This document shows, one piece after another, positions 50,158 to 59,496 of a DNA stretch of 64,000 nucleotides. Source of the stretch: Actinomycetota bacterium (lineage in GTDB: Bacteria > Actinomycetota > Thermoleophilia > BMS3ABIN01); NCBI GenBank assembly GCA_016235065.1, contig JACRMB010000001.1, forward strand, positions 62,001 to 126,000, given 5' to 3'. The notes under the pieces are model-generated. The model saw only the letters and a list, made by a program, of their open reading frames with translations. It was not told where the DNA came from and did not search any database. Both the position numbers and the translations under genes were made by a program. Within the stretch, counting starts at the first letter, position 1. Each line of letters opens with the position of its first letter.

Positions 50158-52035
50158 TCAGCCGTCCGTCGCGGGCGGCGCTGCCGGCTGCGGGAAGATC
50201 GCCTCCAGCACCTTGCGGGCGGTCGGCGCTGCCACCGAGCCGCCGCCGCCGCCCTGTTCGATGAGGATGGCCACTACATATTGCGGATTGTTCGCCGGAG
50301 CATAGGCGACATACCAGGCATAATCGGCCTTGCCGGCTACCTGGGCGGTGCCGGTCTTGCCTGCTACCGGCGTGTTGAATCCGACAAAAGTGTCATTGAC
50401 GGTGGTGCCCGGAGCTGTGGCGCCTGCGAGACCTTCCTGGATCGCCCTGAGGTTCTCGCTGCTGACCGGCAGCTCCATCGCGTCCTCGGGCTGCAGACTG
50501 GCAGCGGTCTTACCGGTCACCTGGTCCTCGACCCTGAGGCCGACGTGCGGCTTTACCTGGCGTCCGCCGTTCGCGATCGATGAATAGACTGACGCCATCT
50601 GCAGCGGCGTCGTCAGGATGTCACCCTGGCCGATCGAGAAGTTGATGCTGTTGCCAGGCATCCACATACGGTCGATCTCGGTCTCCCCCACCCGCGCTTT
50701 CCACTCGGGGTCGGGGATGCGGCCGACTGCTTCACCCGGCAGGTCGATGCCGGTCTCTTTGCCCAGCCCCATCTGCCGCGCCCAGTTCTGCATGCCGAGG
50801 CTGTCAGCCTGGTAGAAACGGTAACCCACGTTATAGAAATATGTGTCGCAGGACTGGATGATCGCCTGCCTCAGATCGACGCTGCCGTGGGTGCTCCAGC
50901 ATTTGAACGGTTGAGACAGCACGTCCCAGACGCCGGTACACGAAAAGTCGGATAGCTGACTGATCACGCCATCCTGAAGACCCGCTATGGCGGTGATGAC
51001 CTTGAAAGTCGAACCTGGCGGATACTGGCCTGACATGGCCCGGTTGAGCAATGGGTCGTTGGCGCCCTCCTGGGTGAGCTGCTGGTAGGCGGTGTCGCTC
51101 ATGCCGCCGACCCAGACCTTGGGGTCGTAGGTCGGCAGGCTGGCCATCGCCAGGACCTCGCCGTTCTGCGGATTCATCACTACCGCGGCGGCGCCGGTCG
51201 CCGGATATTTCTTATCGTGCGCCAGGTCGATCCCCCAGGCGAGCGCTTCCTCGGTGGCCTTCTGGATATTGGAGTCGATCGTCAGCACCACGTTGTTGCC
51301 CGGCTGGGATTTGATGTTCCTGATGTCGCTCTTGGGGCGCCCGGCTGCGTCGACTTCGACCTCGCGGCCGCCATCGATGCCCTTAAGATACTTGTCGAAC
51401 TGGTACTCGACCCCATCCTTGCCGATCTCGTCGCCAGCCTTGTAATCTTCATAGCGCGGCTCGGCAAGTTCCGTCTCATCGATCTGCCCCACATGGCCGA
51501 GAACATGCGCGGCCTGGGTGCCGTTGGGATAATCCCGCAGCGGGAATTTCTTGATGTCCACGCCGGGGAAATAAAGCGGTATGCGCTCAATAAGGAAACT
51601 CTTCATCTCCGGGGTGATGTCTTTCTTGACCACCACAGAACGGTAGGTATCTTCCTTGTGCAGCTCCAGCTGCCGGTTGATCTCCTCGACCGGCACACCG
51701 ATTATCTGGCTCAGCTCCGCGAGTTCCTTCTCCGGCTCCTTGAGCGCCGGCGGGAATACGGTCACGGCAAGTCCGGCCCGGTTCTCCACCAGCGGCACCT
51801 TGTTACGGTCGTAGATTATTCCGCGGGGAGCTTCCTCGAGGATGAAACGAGTGCGGTTGTCCTCGGCCATGGCCACATACTCGTCTCCGGAAAGGATCTG
51901 CAGGAACCAGATGCGGAAGATGAGGATGGCGAAGAGCAGCACCGCCATGCCGCCGATTATCCCCGCCCTCAGGGCGATGGAAGGCTGCTTGCGTTCGTTG
52001 TTCTTCCGGGGCTTACTGTTCAGAAAAGAGACCAT
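50158..52035 (-). CDS. mrdA: Penicillin-binding protein 2 (elongation class B PBP)
   Basis: 625 residues from an ATG at 52035 with GGGAGGTGAG upstream, overlapping mreD by 23 nt. One N-terminal helix (AGIIGGMAVLLFAILIFRIWFL), a PBP dimerisation domain (EEAPRGIIYDRNKVPLVENRAGLAV) and a transpeptidase domain with SxxK in YPPGSTFKVITA, the SCDTYFY motif (SxN-like position) and KTGTAQVAGK. It cross-links the wall with RodA. Ends in a Pro/Ala-rich tail. Confidence 0.95.
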   Translation of the reverse strand: MVSFLNSKPRKNNERKQPSIALRAGIIGGMAVLLFAILIFRIWFLQILSGDEYVAMAEDNRTRFILEEAPRGIIYDRNKVPLVENRAGLAVTVFPPALKEPEKELAELSQIIGVPVEEINRQLELHKEDTYRSVVVKKDITPEMKSFLIERIPLYFPGVDIKKFPLRDYPNGTQAAHVLGHVGQIDETELAEPRYEDYKAGDEIGKDGVEYQFDKYLKGIDGGREVEVDAAGRPKSDIRNIKSQPGNNVVLTIDSNIQKATEEALAWGIDLAHDKKYPATGAAAVVMNPQNGEVLAMASLPTYDPKVWVGGMSDTAYQQLTQEGANDPLLNRAMSGQYPPGSTFKVITAIAGLQDGVISQLSDFSCTGVWDVLSQPFKCWSTHGSVDLRQAIIQSCDTYFYNVGYRFYQADSLGMQNWARQMGLGKETGIDLPGEAVGRIPDPEWKARVGETEIDRMWMPGNSINFSIGQGDILTTPLQMASVYSSIANGGRQVKPHVGLRVEDQVTGKTAASLQPEDAMELPVSSENLRAIQEGLAGATAPGTTVNDTFVGFNTPVAGKTGTAQVAGKADYAWYVAYAPANNPQYVVAILIEQGGGGGSVAAPTARKVLEAIFPQPAAPPATDG

Positions 52036-52603
52036 GACGCGTCTCACCTCCCAGCCACCAGCGGCAGACAACAAAAATTGGCGCGGCCAGCAGGGCGTTT
52101 AGGATCGCTGTCGGCAAGACGATCCTCAGGAGCACGAAATAAATCGACGCTTCGACTCCCAGCAGGTACATCATCACCGCGTGAAGCAGCTGGACCACCA
52201 GCGTGCAGACAAAAACGATGAAGATCGGCGGGAACCAGGATGTGGGATCCACGCCCTCAGCGTAACGCCCGCTGAAATAGCCGGCGAGAGTGAACAGGAA
52301 TGAGGAGATCCCCATCGTCTGGAACAGGGCGATGTCGATGAGCAGGCCGGCGGCGAAGCCGACGGCCGCCCCCCATATGGGACCCCGCATCATGGCAAGG
52401 CAGACAACCACGACCATGGCGGCGTCCGGCTTGGCTCCCAGCACAGTCAGATACGGCGCGACCGAAGTCTGGACGATCACAGCCACGATGACCAGCGCCA
52501 TGACCTTCAGTGGGAAGAGCGAGCTTTCGTGGGAGGCCGGCAGCGCCGCCTCGCCGCCGCGGTGAAGGAATCTCAACCGCTTTTTGGGCATCCTGATAGC
52601 CAC
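52013..52603 (-). CDS. mreD: Rod shape-determining protein MreD
   Basis: 196 residues from a GTG overlapping the mreC stop by 1 nt. Five to six membrane helices (VMALVIVAVIVQTSVAPYLTV; DAAMVVVVCLAMMRGPIWGAAVGFAAGLLIDIALFQTMGISSFLFTLAGYFSG; FIVFVCTLVVQLLHAVMMYLLG; LPTAILNALLAAPIFVVCRW), matching MreD. Confidence 0.92.
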   Translation of the reverse strand: MAIRMPKKRLRFLHRGGEAALPASHESSLFPLKVMALVIVAVIVQTSVAPYLTVLGAKPDAAMVVVVCLAMMRGPIWGAAVGFAAGLLIDIALFQTMGISSFLFTLAGYFSGRYAEGVDPTSWFPPIFIVFVCTLVVQLLHAVMMYLLGVEASIYFVLLRIVLPTAILNALLAAPIFVVCRWWLGGETRHGLFSEQ

Positions 52604-53475
52604 TAGCGCTCCCTCTCGTTGACGAGCGGCGGCTGGTCTGCACCGGCTGGCGGCATCAAGACCATGACTTCCTCCAGCCGTCCGAAATCGACGAACGGCG
52701 AGATGGAAACGCTCTTGAAATACTCGATCTCCTGGTCGGCGGTCTCATCGACCACGCCGATCTGGATCCCCTTCACAAAAAGTTTGCCGCTGCCGGAGGT
52801 CACGACCACATCGTTCTTCATGACCTTCTGGTTCTTGTCGACGAAGTCCATCTCCAGCAGGCCGTTGATGCTGCCGAGCACAGTGCCGGTCGTGGCGCCG
52901 TTCTGGAGCTTGGCCTCCACATGGCTGTTCTGGTCGATGATCAGCAGGACCTGTGCCGAGTTGGTGGTGACGGCAGAGATCTGCCCCACCAGCCCCTGGC
53001 CGCTGACCACGGTCTGGCCAAGCTGCACACCGGTATCGGTTCCGCGGTTGATGGTGATGGTGGCATTCCAGGCCGAACCCGACCGCCCGATGACGCGGGC
53101 GGGGATGAACTTATAGTCCTCGGGGAAGGAAGGCTGGTTGACGAAACCGAGCATCTCGCGCAGCCGCTTGTTCTCCTCAGCCTGCTCCCGCAGGGAGACG
53201 ACCTCGGTGCGTAGGGCATCGGACTCTTCCCGCAGACGTTCATTATCGCTCTGCGCCGAAAGCAGGCCGGTCACCCAGTTGTAGGAATTACGGAAGGGGT
53301 CGAGAGCAGTGGAGATGCCGGATTCCACCGGGGAGATGACCCGGAGTCCGCCGCGCTGGGTGGAGTGGAGCACTCCTCCCATCGGTTCACGGAAGTACCA
53401 GGTCAGCATTGCCATGGATACCAGCAGCAGGGCCGCCAGCACCGCTTGACGTTTGACTACAGTCTTGCGGGCCAA
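52603..53475 (-). CDS. mreC: Rod shape-determining protein MreC
   Basis: 290 residues: a membrane helix (RQAVLAALLLVSMAMLTWYF), a coiled coil (NERLREESDALRTEVVSLREQAEENKRLREMLGF) and the MreC beta domains (IPARVIGRSGSAWNATITINRGTDTGVQLGQTVVSGQGLVGQI; VVVTSGSGKLFVKGIQIGVV). It links MreB to PBP2-RodA outside the membrane. Confidence 0.95.
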   Translation of the reverse strand: MARKTVVKRQAVLAALLLVSMAMLTWYFREPMGGVLHSTQRGGLRVISPVESGISTALDPFRNSYNWVTGLLSAQSDNERLREESDALRTEVVSLREQAEENKRLREMLGFVNQPSFPEDYKFIPARVIGRSGSAWNATITINRGTDTGVQLGQTVVSGQGLVGQISAVTTNSAQVLLIIDQNSHVEAKLQNGATTGTVLGSINGLLEMDFVDKNQKVMKNDVVVTSGSGKLFVKGIQIGVVDETADQEIEYFKSVSISPFVDFGRLEEVMVLMPPAGADQPPLVNERER

Positions 53476-53496
53476 AATCTACCTAACGGTCTGAGC

Positions 53497-54597
53497 TTAA
53501 AATCGTCTCTTCGACTTCGCGTGGCGGGAAGTCTTGTGCAGCGCCTCGAACTCCTCGAGGGAGCGGCCTGAGCCTACGGCCACGCAGGTGAGCGGCGACT
53601 CGGCCATGTGGATCGGCATGCCGGTCTCCTCACGCAGGCGTTCGGGCAATCCCTGCAGAAGGGCGCCGCCGCCGGCCAGCATGACGCCACGGTCCATGAT
53701 GTCGCTGGCTAGTTCTGGAGGAGTCTTGTCGAGGGTGGTCCTGAGCGCGTCGATGATAGCCGCCACTGGTTCTGCCAGGGCGTCGCGGATCTCTTCTGAA
53801 GTCAGGACTATCGTCTTGGGCAGGCCGGTGACCAGGTCGCGGCCGCGGATCTCGGCCTGCTCCTCTTCCTTGAGGGGATACGCCGAGCCGATCTCCAGCT
53901 TCAGCTCCTCCGCCGTCTGGCTGCCGATCATCAGTTTGTACTCTTTCTTGACATGGGCCATGATCGCCTCGTCCATCTCATCGCCGCCAACACGGATCGA
54001 CTGGGAAGTCACGATGCCGCCCAGCGATATGACAGCGACCTCACTTGTGCCACCGCCGATATCCACGATCATGTTCCCGGTCGGCTCGCTCACGGGAAGC
54101 CCGGCGCCGATAGCGGCGGCCATGGGTTCCTCGATCAGATAACAGAGGCGGGCTCCGGCCGAGAGCGTTGCTTCCTCGACAGCGCGTTTCTCGACACCGG
54201 TTACTCCGGAAGGCACACAGACGACTACACGCGGATGCGCCCAGCGGTTCTGGTGGACCTTCTGGATGAAGTGGCGGAGCATCTGCTCGGTGACGTCGAA
54301 GTCAGCGATGACGCCGTCCTTGAGCGGGCGGATGGCGCTGATGGTGCCTGGCGTGCGGCCCAGCATTCGCTTGGCCTCAGCGCCGACGGCATGTACCTCG
54401 CCAGTGCGCTGATCGATCGCAACCACGGATGGCTCACTGAGAACGATACCCCGTCCACGCACATATACGAGGGTGTTGGCGGTACCGAGATCGACCGCCA
54501 TGTCGCGGCCACCGAAACCGGAAAAATACGACAGGAAACTTATGGGGAACTCCTTTCGGATGCCGGCCCTGATTGCCTCGCCGGCCTTATCATGCAA
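53497..54597 (-). CDS. mreB: Actin-like rod shape protein MreB
   Basis: Up to 366 residues. [88 protein letters not shown] and [17 protein letters not shown] give the actin-type ATPase signatures. Start is uncertain: the TTG at 54597 has AAGGG 6 nt upstream, but the conserved part begins near [11 protein letters not shown], where AAAGGAG lies 6 nt before an ATA (54543). The operon mreB-mreC-mreD-mrdA-rodA-DUF697 is transcribed from the promoter at 54767-54794. Confidence 0.95.
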   Translation of the reverse strand: MHDKAGEAIRAGIRKEFPISFLSYFSGFGGRDMAVDLGTANTLVYVRGRGIVLSEPSVVAIDQRTGEVHAVGAEAKRMLGRTPGTISAIRPLKDGVIADFDVTEQMLRHFIQKVHQNRWAHPRVVVCVPSGVTGVEKRAVEEATLSAGARLCYLIEEPMAAAIGAGLPVSEPTGNMIVDIGGGTSEVAVISLGGIVTSQSIRVGGDEMDEAIMAHVKKEYKLMIGSQTAEELKLEIGSAYPLKEEEQAEIRGRDLVTGLPKTIVLTSEEIRDALAEPVAAIIDALRTTLDKTPPELASDIMDRGVMLAGGGALLQGLPERLREETGMPIHMAESPLTCVAVGSGRSLEEFEALHKTSRHAKSKRRF

Positions 54598-54766
54598 ACA
54601 CAGCCCTTATCCGGGGCCGTGTCAGGTTCTTATGGTAACAAAGAGGAGGCGTGTGTCCATAATGCCCGCGCCCGTTACAGGCGAGGCATATGGCCCGATA
54701 CCCCCTCAATACCCTTGAATTGCAGCCAATATTGGCTACCACTCAGGCTCCTTGAAGGAGCAAGGT

Positions 54767-54794
54767 ATTATACATCAATAACCATGGGGGTCAA
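54767..54794 (-). promoter_or_regulatory. Strong promoter of the mre operon
   Basis: TTGACC (54794-54789), 16 bp, TATAAT (54772-54767). The transcript would start near 54760, and its first bases contain the hairpin GCTCCTTCAAGGAGC. Leader length to mreB is 165-215 nt. Confidence 0.8.
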
Positions 54795-54866
54795 AATAAA
54801 GGCAGCAAACTCTCAAGTGTGGCTTGAAGCAGGAGGGTGATTCCCGGAGAAGTCTAAAGTAAGGGT

Positions 54867-57656
54867 TTAGGGATATGAGTAAGTCGAGCCAGCGCCGTCC
54901 ATCGCGCTCGCTGTCATCGTCGAGCGCCAGCTGCCGATGCCAGCCGGAACCTGGTACCTGAACGTCAGAGTCGCCGATGAACCCGCGGCAATGTCGCCCG
55001 CCGATGCAGGCAGCTGAGTCAGAAGGCTGACCCCGTTATTGTTGTCATTACCAGTGATGCTGACCGAGTGGCCGACGATCGTACCCGTGTTGCGGATCGT
55101 CCAGTCGACCGAGAGCGTCCGCGCCTGATAGTCGGCATATGATCCCCAGAAGGGAACCGGTGCGCTCAGCTTCAGCGACGGTTTGCCGATCTGCGCGGGA
55201 TCGACAGGCTCCTGCGTAGCCCAACCGCTCTCCACCGTCCAGGGCAGGCTGTCCTGGAAACCGTACTGCGCGTACGCCGCGTCGCAGAATGAATCGCCGT
55301 TGCCGTTACTGCAGCCCTCTCCTGGAACATCAAAATCGCTCCAGTAATTACCGCCGGCAGGCGCCGCCTGGTTGAAGCTGTTGCCACTGCCGCCGGAGCT
55401 GTAAGCCTGGGTGGTGTTGCCAAGGAAATTGTTGTTGAAGATGCTGTTGCCACTCGAGCCTGACAGGTACAGGCCATACTTGTTCCCGGAGAGCGTGTTT
55501 CCGGAGATCGAATTGCTGGACGACGCCAGCAGATAGATACCGTAACCGAAATTGACGATCGTGAGATTCCTGATTGTGACACCCGACTTGAGTGACATGG
55601 AACCGCCGGTAGTGAAGGCGTCGGCTCCGGTGATCGTGTGGCCGTTGCCGTCGAGGGTGATGCCGTTATCGGCGATCTCGATGCCATTTCGGTTGAAATT
55701 GAGATCCATGGTCAGCGTACAGGTCTTGCTGTACTGGTCCCAGGCACCGATGGCCGTGCAGTCGCCGCCGGTAGCGTTATCCCTGATGTAACGCGTCGGT
55801 GATATGGGCGGCGTGCTGGTATCGACCGTGAAGGAGCCGGCGCCGCTGCCCTGATTGCCCGCCTGGTCGCTAGCCCTGACCATGATCGCATGATTGCCGT
55901 TGGCAAGTCCGCTCACCGGGCAGCTGGTACCCACCGACGTGACGGTGCAGCCGGATAACCGGGCGCTGTCCAGATAGACCGCGACTGTAGCTGTATCTAC
56001 TCCCGAACCGGAACCATCTGAGTAATTGGCGCTGACAGTGGTCGAGCTGACATTGATGGTGCCTGACGGCAGGATACCGCTCACCACTGGAGCGGTGGAA
56101 TCCACGAAAATGAACGATCCGGTTATCGGGCTGCTGTTGCCGGCGATATCGGCCACGGAACCGCCGATCGTGTGGGTGCCGGTTGCCAGACTGGAGACCG
56201 GACAGCTTACCCCGATCGGGCTTTTCGTACAGCCGGCTAGCAGAGCGCCATCCAGATAGACGTTCACCGATGCGAGGCTCACGCCGCTGCCAGAATCTGA
56301 ATAATTGGCCGAGACTGTCAGGGAACTGGTGCTGACAGTACCAGACGGAAGAACGGCGCTCACAACCGGGGCAGTCTTATCAACCAGGAACGAACCAGTG
56401 CCGGACCCATGATTGCCGGCGTTGTCATCGACCGAGACGTCGAGGGAGTGGCTGCCGTCTGCCAAGCCGGATACAGGGCAGCTGACACCTGAAGATGTTG
56501 CCGTGCAACCGGCGACTCTGGCGCCATCAAGATAAACTGCCGCTGTCGAGCTATCGGGCCCTGAGCCGGAGCCATCGCTGAACAGGGCGCTTACAGTAGC
56601 AGATCCGCTGCTTACCGTACCCGAAGGCTGGATATGGTAGACAATCGGCGACACCAGGTCTGAGAAGTTGAAAGCCCCGCTGATCGGGCTGGTGTTGCCA
56701 CGGTTATCCGATACCGAGCCGCTGATCGTGTGGGCGCCCAGGGCAAGTCCGGAAACCGGGCAGGCTGCGCTTTCCTGGGTGATGGTGCAACCGGTCATGG
56801 CGCTCCCGTCCAGATATACATAGACAGAAGCCAGGTTGATATTGCTTCCCGGATCCTGGTAGTAAACCTTCACAGTCGCCGAATTGCTGTCTATGTTGCC
56901 AGACGGCAACACGCTGAGAATCTCAGGAGGCGTCGTGTCGGGAGGATGGACGGCATTCCAGCCATCCTGTGAAGTGTAGGGCTGGCTGTCCTGGCCGCCG
57001 CTGAATGTAAATGCCGCATCACAGAAAAAGTCGCCGTTGTTATCGCTGCATCCCTGCGCCGGCGTGCTGAAGTTGTTCCAGAAATTGCCGCCAGAACCAG
57101 GCAGGCTGAAAAGGTTGCCGCTACCGCCCAGGACGAATGCCTGGGTCGTGTTGTTGATGAAGTTGTTGTTATAGATGCGGCCATTGACCGAAGCGATTGC
57201 GTAGATACCGTAAGTGTTGTTCTCGAGGGTGTTGCCGGTTATGGTGCTTCCGGTGGAGGAAAGGATGTTGATCCCGTAGTTGAACTGCCTGATCGTGAGG
57301 TTCTTGATGGTGATCCCGGTACGGGCTGAAAAGGCGCCGCCGCTGGTGTAACCGCCGGAATCGGTGATGGAGTGGCCGTTGCCGTCAACAGTGATGTTGT
57401 TGTCGACGATCTCGATCCCGTTCTTGCCGGTGACGACCAGGTCGGTATTGAGCGTACAGGTGAGTGTGGCGGGATCCCAGGCGCCGATGGTTGTACAGTC
57501 GCCACCAGTGGCACTGTTGCGGATGATCTTTGCGGATGCCGCATTAGCCGGCTCAGGGAAAACGGCCAGAATCAGTGCGACAGAAAATATCAGCGCGAAA
57601 ACAGAAAGGTTTGGCCAGACCCTCCTGTCCGCCCAGACAGGATAAAACTCCCTCAT
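54867..57656 (-). CDS. Large secreted protein: two NosD-like beta-helices flanking Ig-like repeats
   Basis: 929 residues with a signal peptide (SVFALIFSVALILAVFPEPANA). Order: beta-helix 1 (about 40-205; GIEIVDNNITVDGNGHSI, GITIKNLTIRQFNYGINI, NTLENNTYGIYAI), four Ig-like repeats of about 95 residues (240-640), each with a GC...CPVSGLA-G-H cysteine pair, beta-helix 2 (650-785) closely similar to the first, and a CARDB-like C-terminal domain. After each helix is a Ca-site-like loop: CSDNNGDFFCDA and CSNGNGDSFCDA. No sortase or membrane anchor is visible, so it may be released or wall-associated. Likely a surface or carbohydrate-interacting protein; function unknown. Confidence 0.82.
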   Translation of the reverse strand: MREFYPVWADRRVWPNLSVFALIFSVALILAVFPEPANAASAKIIRNSATGGDCTTIGAWDPATLTCTLNTDLVVTGKNGIEIVDNNITVDGNGHSITDSGGYTSGGAFSARTGITIKNLTIRQFNYGINILSSTGSTITGNTLENNTYGIYAIASVNGRIYNNNFINNTTQAFVLGGSGNLFSLPGSGGNFWNNFSTPAQGCSDNNGDFFCDAAFTFSGGQDSQPYTSQDGWNAVHPPDTTPPEILSVLPSGNIDSNSATVKVYYQDPGSNINLASVYVYLDGSAMTGCTITQESAACPVSGLALGAHTISGSVSDNRGNTSPISGAFNFSDLVSPIVYHIQPSGTVSSGSATVSALFSDGSGSGPDSSTAAVYLDGARVAGCTATSSGVSCPVSGLADGSHSLDVSVDDNAGNHGSGTGSFLVDKTAPVVSAVLPSGTVSTSSLTVSANYSDSGSGVSLASVNVYLDGALLAGCTKSPIGVSCPVSSLATGTHTIGGSVADIAGNSSPITGSFIFVDSTAPVVSGILPSGTINVSSTTVSANYSDGSGSGVDTATVAVYLDSARLSGCTVTSVGTSCPVSGLANGNHAIMVRASDQAGNQGSGAGSFTVDTSTPPISPTRYIRDNATGGDCTAIGAWDQYSKTCTLTMDLNFNRNGIEIADNGITLDGNGHTITGADAFTTGGSMSLKSGVTIRNLTIVNFGYGIYLLASSSNSISGNTLSGNKYGLYLSGSSGNSIFNNNFLGNTTQAYSSGGSGNSFNQAAPAGGNYWSDFDVPGEGCSNGNGDSFCDAAYAQYGFQDSLPWTVESGWATQEPVDPAQIGKPSLKLSAPVPFWGSYADYQARTLSVDWTIRNTGTIVGHSVSITGNDNNNGVSLLTQLPASAGDIAAGSSATLTFRYQVPAGIGSWRSTMTASAMDGAGSTYSYP

Positions 57657-57703
57657 ACCCCCCTCGCTCCTTTGCTTCCGGGGACGAGCAAACGACTTTG
57701 CAA

Positions 57704-57732
57704 CTTTAATATCTGACCGAGGGGAATGTCAA
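57704..57732 (-). promoter_or_regulatory. Candidate promoter of the secreted beta-helix protein
   Basis: A perfect TTGACA (57732-57727) is followed, 15 or 17 bp later, by TATTAA or TTAAAG; the -10 is weak. About 48 nt precede the ATG, which has GGAG and GGGGGG upstream. Confidence 0.45.
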
Positions 57733-57741
57733 TAGGGTTTG

Positions 57742-57770
57742 TCAGGTATTCGTCAATCCGAATATCCTGA
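57742..57770. repeat. Hairpin between maf and the secreted protein gene
   Basis: TCAGGTATTCG and CGAATATCCTGA are complementary except for one bulged base, with a 6 nt loop. The right half matches part of the palindrome at 39510-39571. Confidence 0.5.
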
Positions 57771-57838
57771 TGTCCATCCGGCTGTCCTGTGGGGTCAGCC
57801 GGCCAAGCTGGATTACTCCCTGGAAAATCCTGCCTGTT

Positions 57839-58447
57839 TCAACCGGCTCTCCATGACTCCGGCGGCCATTGACCCCGCTCGCGGAGCATCGCCGCCATCA
57901 GCGGCACGGGAAGTCCAACCACGTTGGTGTAGTCGCCGCGGATCTCCTCGACGAATGCAGAAGCCCGGCCCTGGATGGCGTAGGCGCCGGCGCGTTCGCG
58001 CCATTCTCCGGTTGCCAGGTAGCTCTCCATCTCCTGTTCGGTCAGGTGGCTGAAGCGTACCTCGGTGACCGAATGCGATGTTGCCTCCACCCTCTCCCCC
58101 GGGCCGCCACCCGACCAGAGCAGGGTCAGACCGCTGTAAACCAGGTGGGTCCTGCCTGACATCTGCCGGAGGAAACTGAGAGCTTCTGCTTCATCTTCCG
58201 CCTTGCCCACGGTCTGACCATGGATCACGACCATGGTGTCTACGCCGAGGATGGGCCTTCCGGACGGCATCGGCTCCACGGATGAGAGTATCGAATAGGC
58301 TTTGCCGCGGCTATGCCGCTCAACCTGCTCAGCCGGGAGATGATCGTCGGTGCTCTCCTCTACATAGTCAGGAGGCACTACCTCGAAGTCTATTCCAAGT
58401 GACTCCAGCAAGGCCTTTCGCTGAGGTGACTTGGAGGCAAGATACAT
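57839..58447 (-). CDS. maf: Maf-family nucleotide pyrophosphatase
   Basis: 202 residues. MYLASKSPQRKALLESLGIDFEVV, ILGVDTMVVIHGQTVGKAEDEAEALSFLRQMSGRTHLVYSGL and GEWRERAGAYAIQGRASAFVEEIRGDYTNVVGLPV are Maf signatures. It hydrolyses non-canonical or modified NTPs. It follows ndk by 33 nt. Confidence 0.92.
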   Translation of the reverse strand: MYLASKSPQRKALLESLGIDFEVVPPDYVEESTDDHLPAEQVERHSRGKAYSILSSVEPMPSGRPILGVDTMVVIHGQTVGKAEDEAEALSFLRQMSGRTHLVYSGLTLLWSGGGPGERVEATSHSVTEVRFSHLTEQEMESYLATGEWRERAGAYAIQGRASAFVEEIRGDYTNVVGLPVPLMAAMLRERGQWPPESWRAG

Positions 58448-58480
58448 GAGGGACTTTGCTGGACTTTGGGAACCTGGGCG

Positions 58481-58894
58481 CTAGACGATCTCGTCTTCGC
58501 TGAAGTAGAGAGCTATCTCACGCTCGGCGCTTTCGGGGCCATCGGAACCGTGGACGATATTAGCCTCTATGTCGAGACCGAAATCGCCGCGGATCGTGCC
58601 AGGTTCGGCGGCAAGAGGATTGGTGACCCCCATCATCTTGCGAACCACTGAGATGGCCTCGGGGCCTTCCAGCACAAAAGCAGCTACGGGGCCTGAAGTT
58701 ATCGAGCTCACCAGGTCGCTGAAGAAATCCTTCTCACGGTGTTCGGCATAATGCTCTGAGGCAAGCTCCCGGTCCACCTGCAGGAATTTCATCGCCCTGA
58801 TCCTGAAACCGCGGCGCTCGAATCTGACCAGCACCTCGCCAACAAGTCCTCGGGCTACCGCCCCGGGTTTTACCAGCATGAATGTACGTTCCAA
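58481..58894 (-). CDS. ndk: Nucleoside diphosphate kinase
   Basis: 137 residues from a TTG with GGAGG 4 nt upstream. [39 protein letters not shown] and the catalytic His in [20 protein letters not shown]. The usual KPD is KPG here. It equilibrates NTP pools. Confidence 0.95.
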   Translation of the reverse strand: MERTFMLVKPGAVARGLVGEVLVRFERRGFRIRAMKFLQVDRELASEHYAEHREKDFFSDLVSSITSGPVAAFVLEGPEAISVVRKMMGVTNPLAAEPGTIRGDFGLDIEANIVHGSDGPESAEREIALYFSEDEIV

Positions 58895-58949
58895 TGTTCC
58901 TCCTAATTTATCGGGTCAGGTACTGCCCGGGGATTGCCTCGAACGCGGA

Positions 58950-59489
58950 TCAGGCGAAGAGTTCGTCTTCTTCCCCGATGACCGCCTTGGCTTTACTGGC
59001 GGTACTGCCGATCTCCGTCGCGCAGTAGGGGCAGATCTTCCAGGATGGATCAAGCGGCCTATCACAGCTCGCACAGGCCACCTTCAGCTCACGACGGCAC
59101 TTGGGGCAGACAAGGAATTCGTCACGGACCGGATTCCGGCAAGCCGGGCAGCGATTGGCTCCGCCAACAAGCTCCTGCTCCCGGGCCCGGATCTCCAGGT
59201 CACGTTCGAGCACGTCCTCCAGATATTCCGGCGGCCGCAGTATCACATAAAAAAGTGTTCCCACGTAAGGAAAGACCAGCGAAGTCGCCACCGCGACGCC
59301 GATCATCAGCGGATCGGTGATACGCCGCTTGGCGTCCTTGTAGGTCCAGAAAGCCAGCGCCAGCCACATGGCGACAAGCATGGCCTTGGCCATCATGGTC
59401 GTGAACCTCCACCAGGGCGAATCGAAAAAGCTGGTCGCGCTCTCGGTGGCTTCAGCCTGCAGGATGAGGAATCTCATGGCTCCCGTCAT
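58950..59489 (-). CDS. Membrane protein with double zinc ribbon
   Basis: 179 residues: two membrane helices (MMAKAMLVAMWLALAFWTY; PLMIGVAVATSLVFPYVGTLFYVIL) and then two zinc-ribbon pairs (CPACRNP...CPKCRREL; CASCDRPLD...CPYCATEIG). Conserved in several Gram-positive lineages as a zinc-ribbon protein of unknown role. It lies between folC and ndk, starting 7 nt after the folC stop. Confidence 0.8.
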   Translation of the reverse strand: MTGAMRFLILQAEATESATSFFDSPWWRFTTMMAKAMLVAMWLALAFWTYKDAKRRITDPLMIGVAVATSLVFPYVGTLFYVILRPPEYLEDVLERDLEIRAREQELVGGANRCPACRNPVRDEFLVCPKCRRELKVACASCDRPLDPSWKICPYCATEIGSTASKAKAVIGEEDELFA

Positions 59490-59496
59490 TTCTTTG

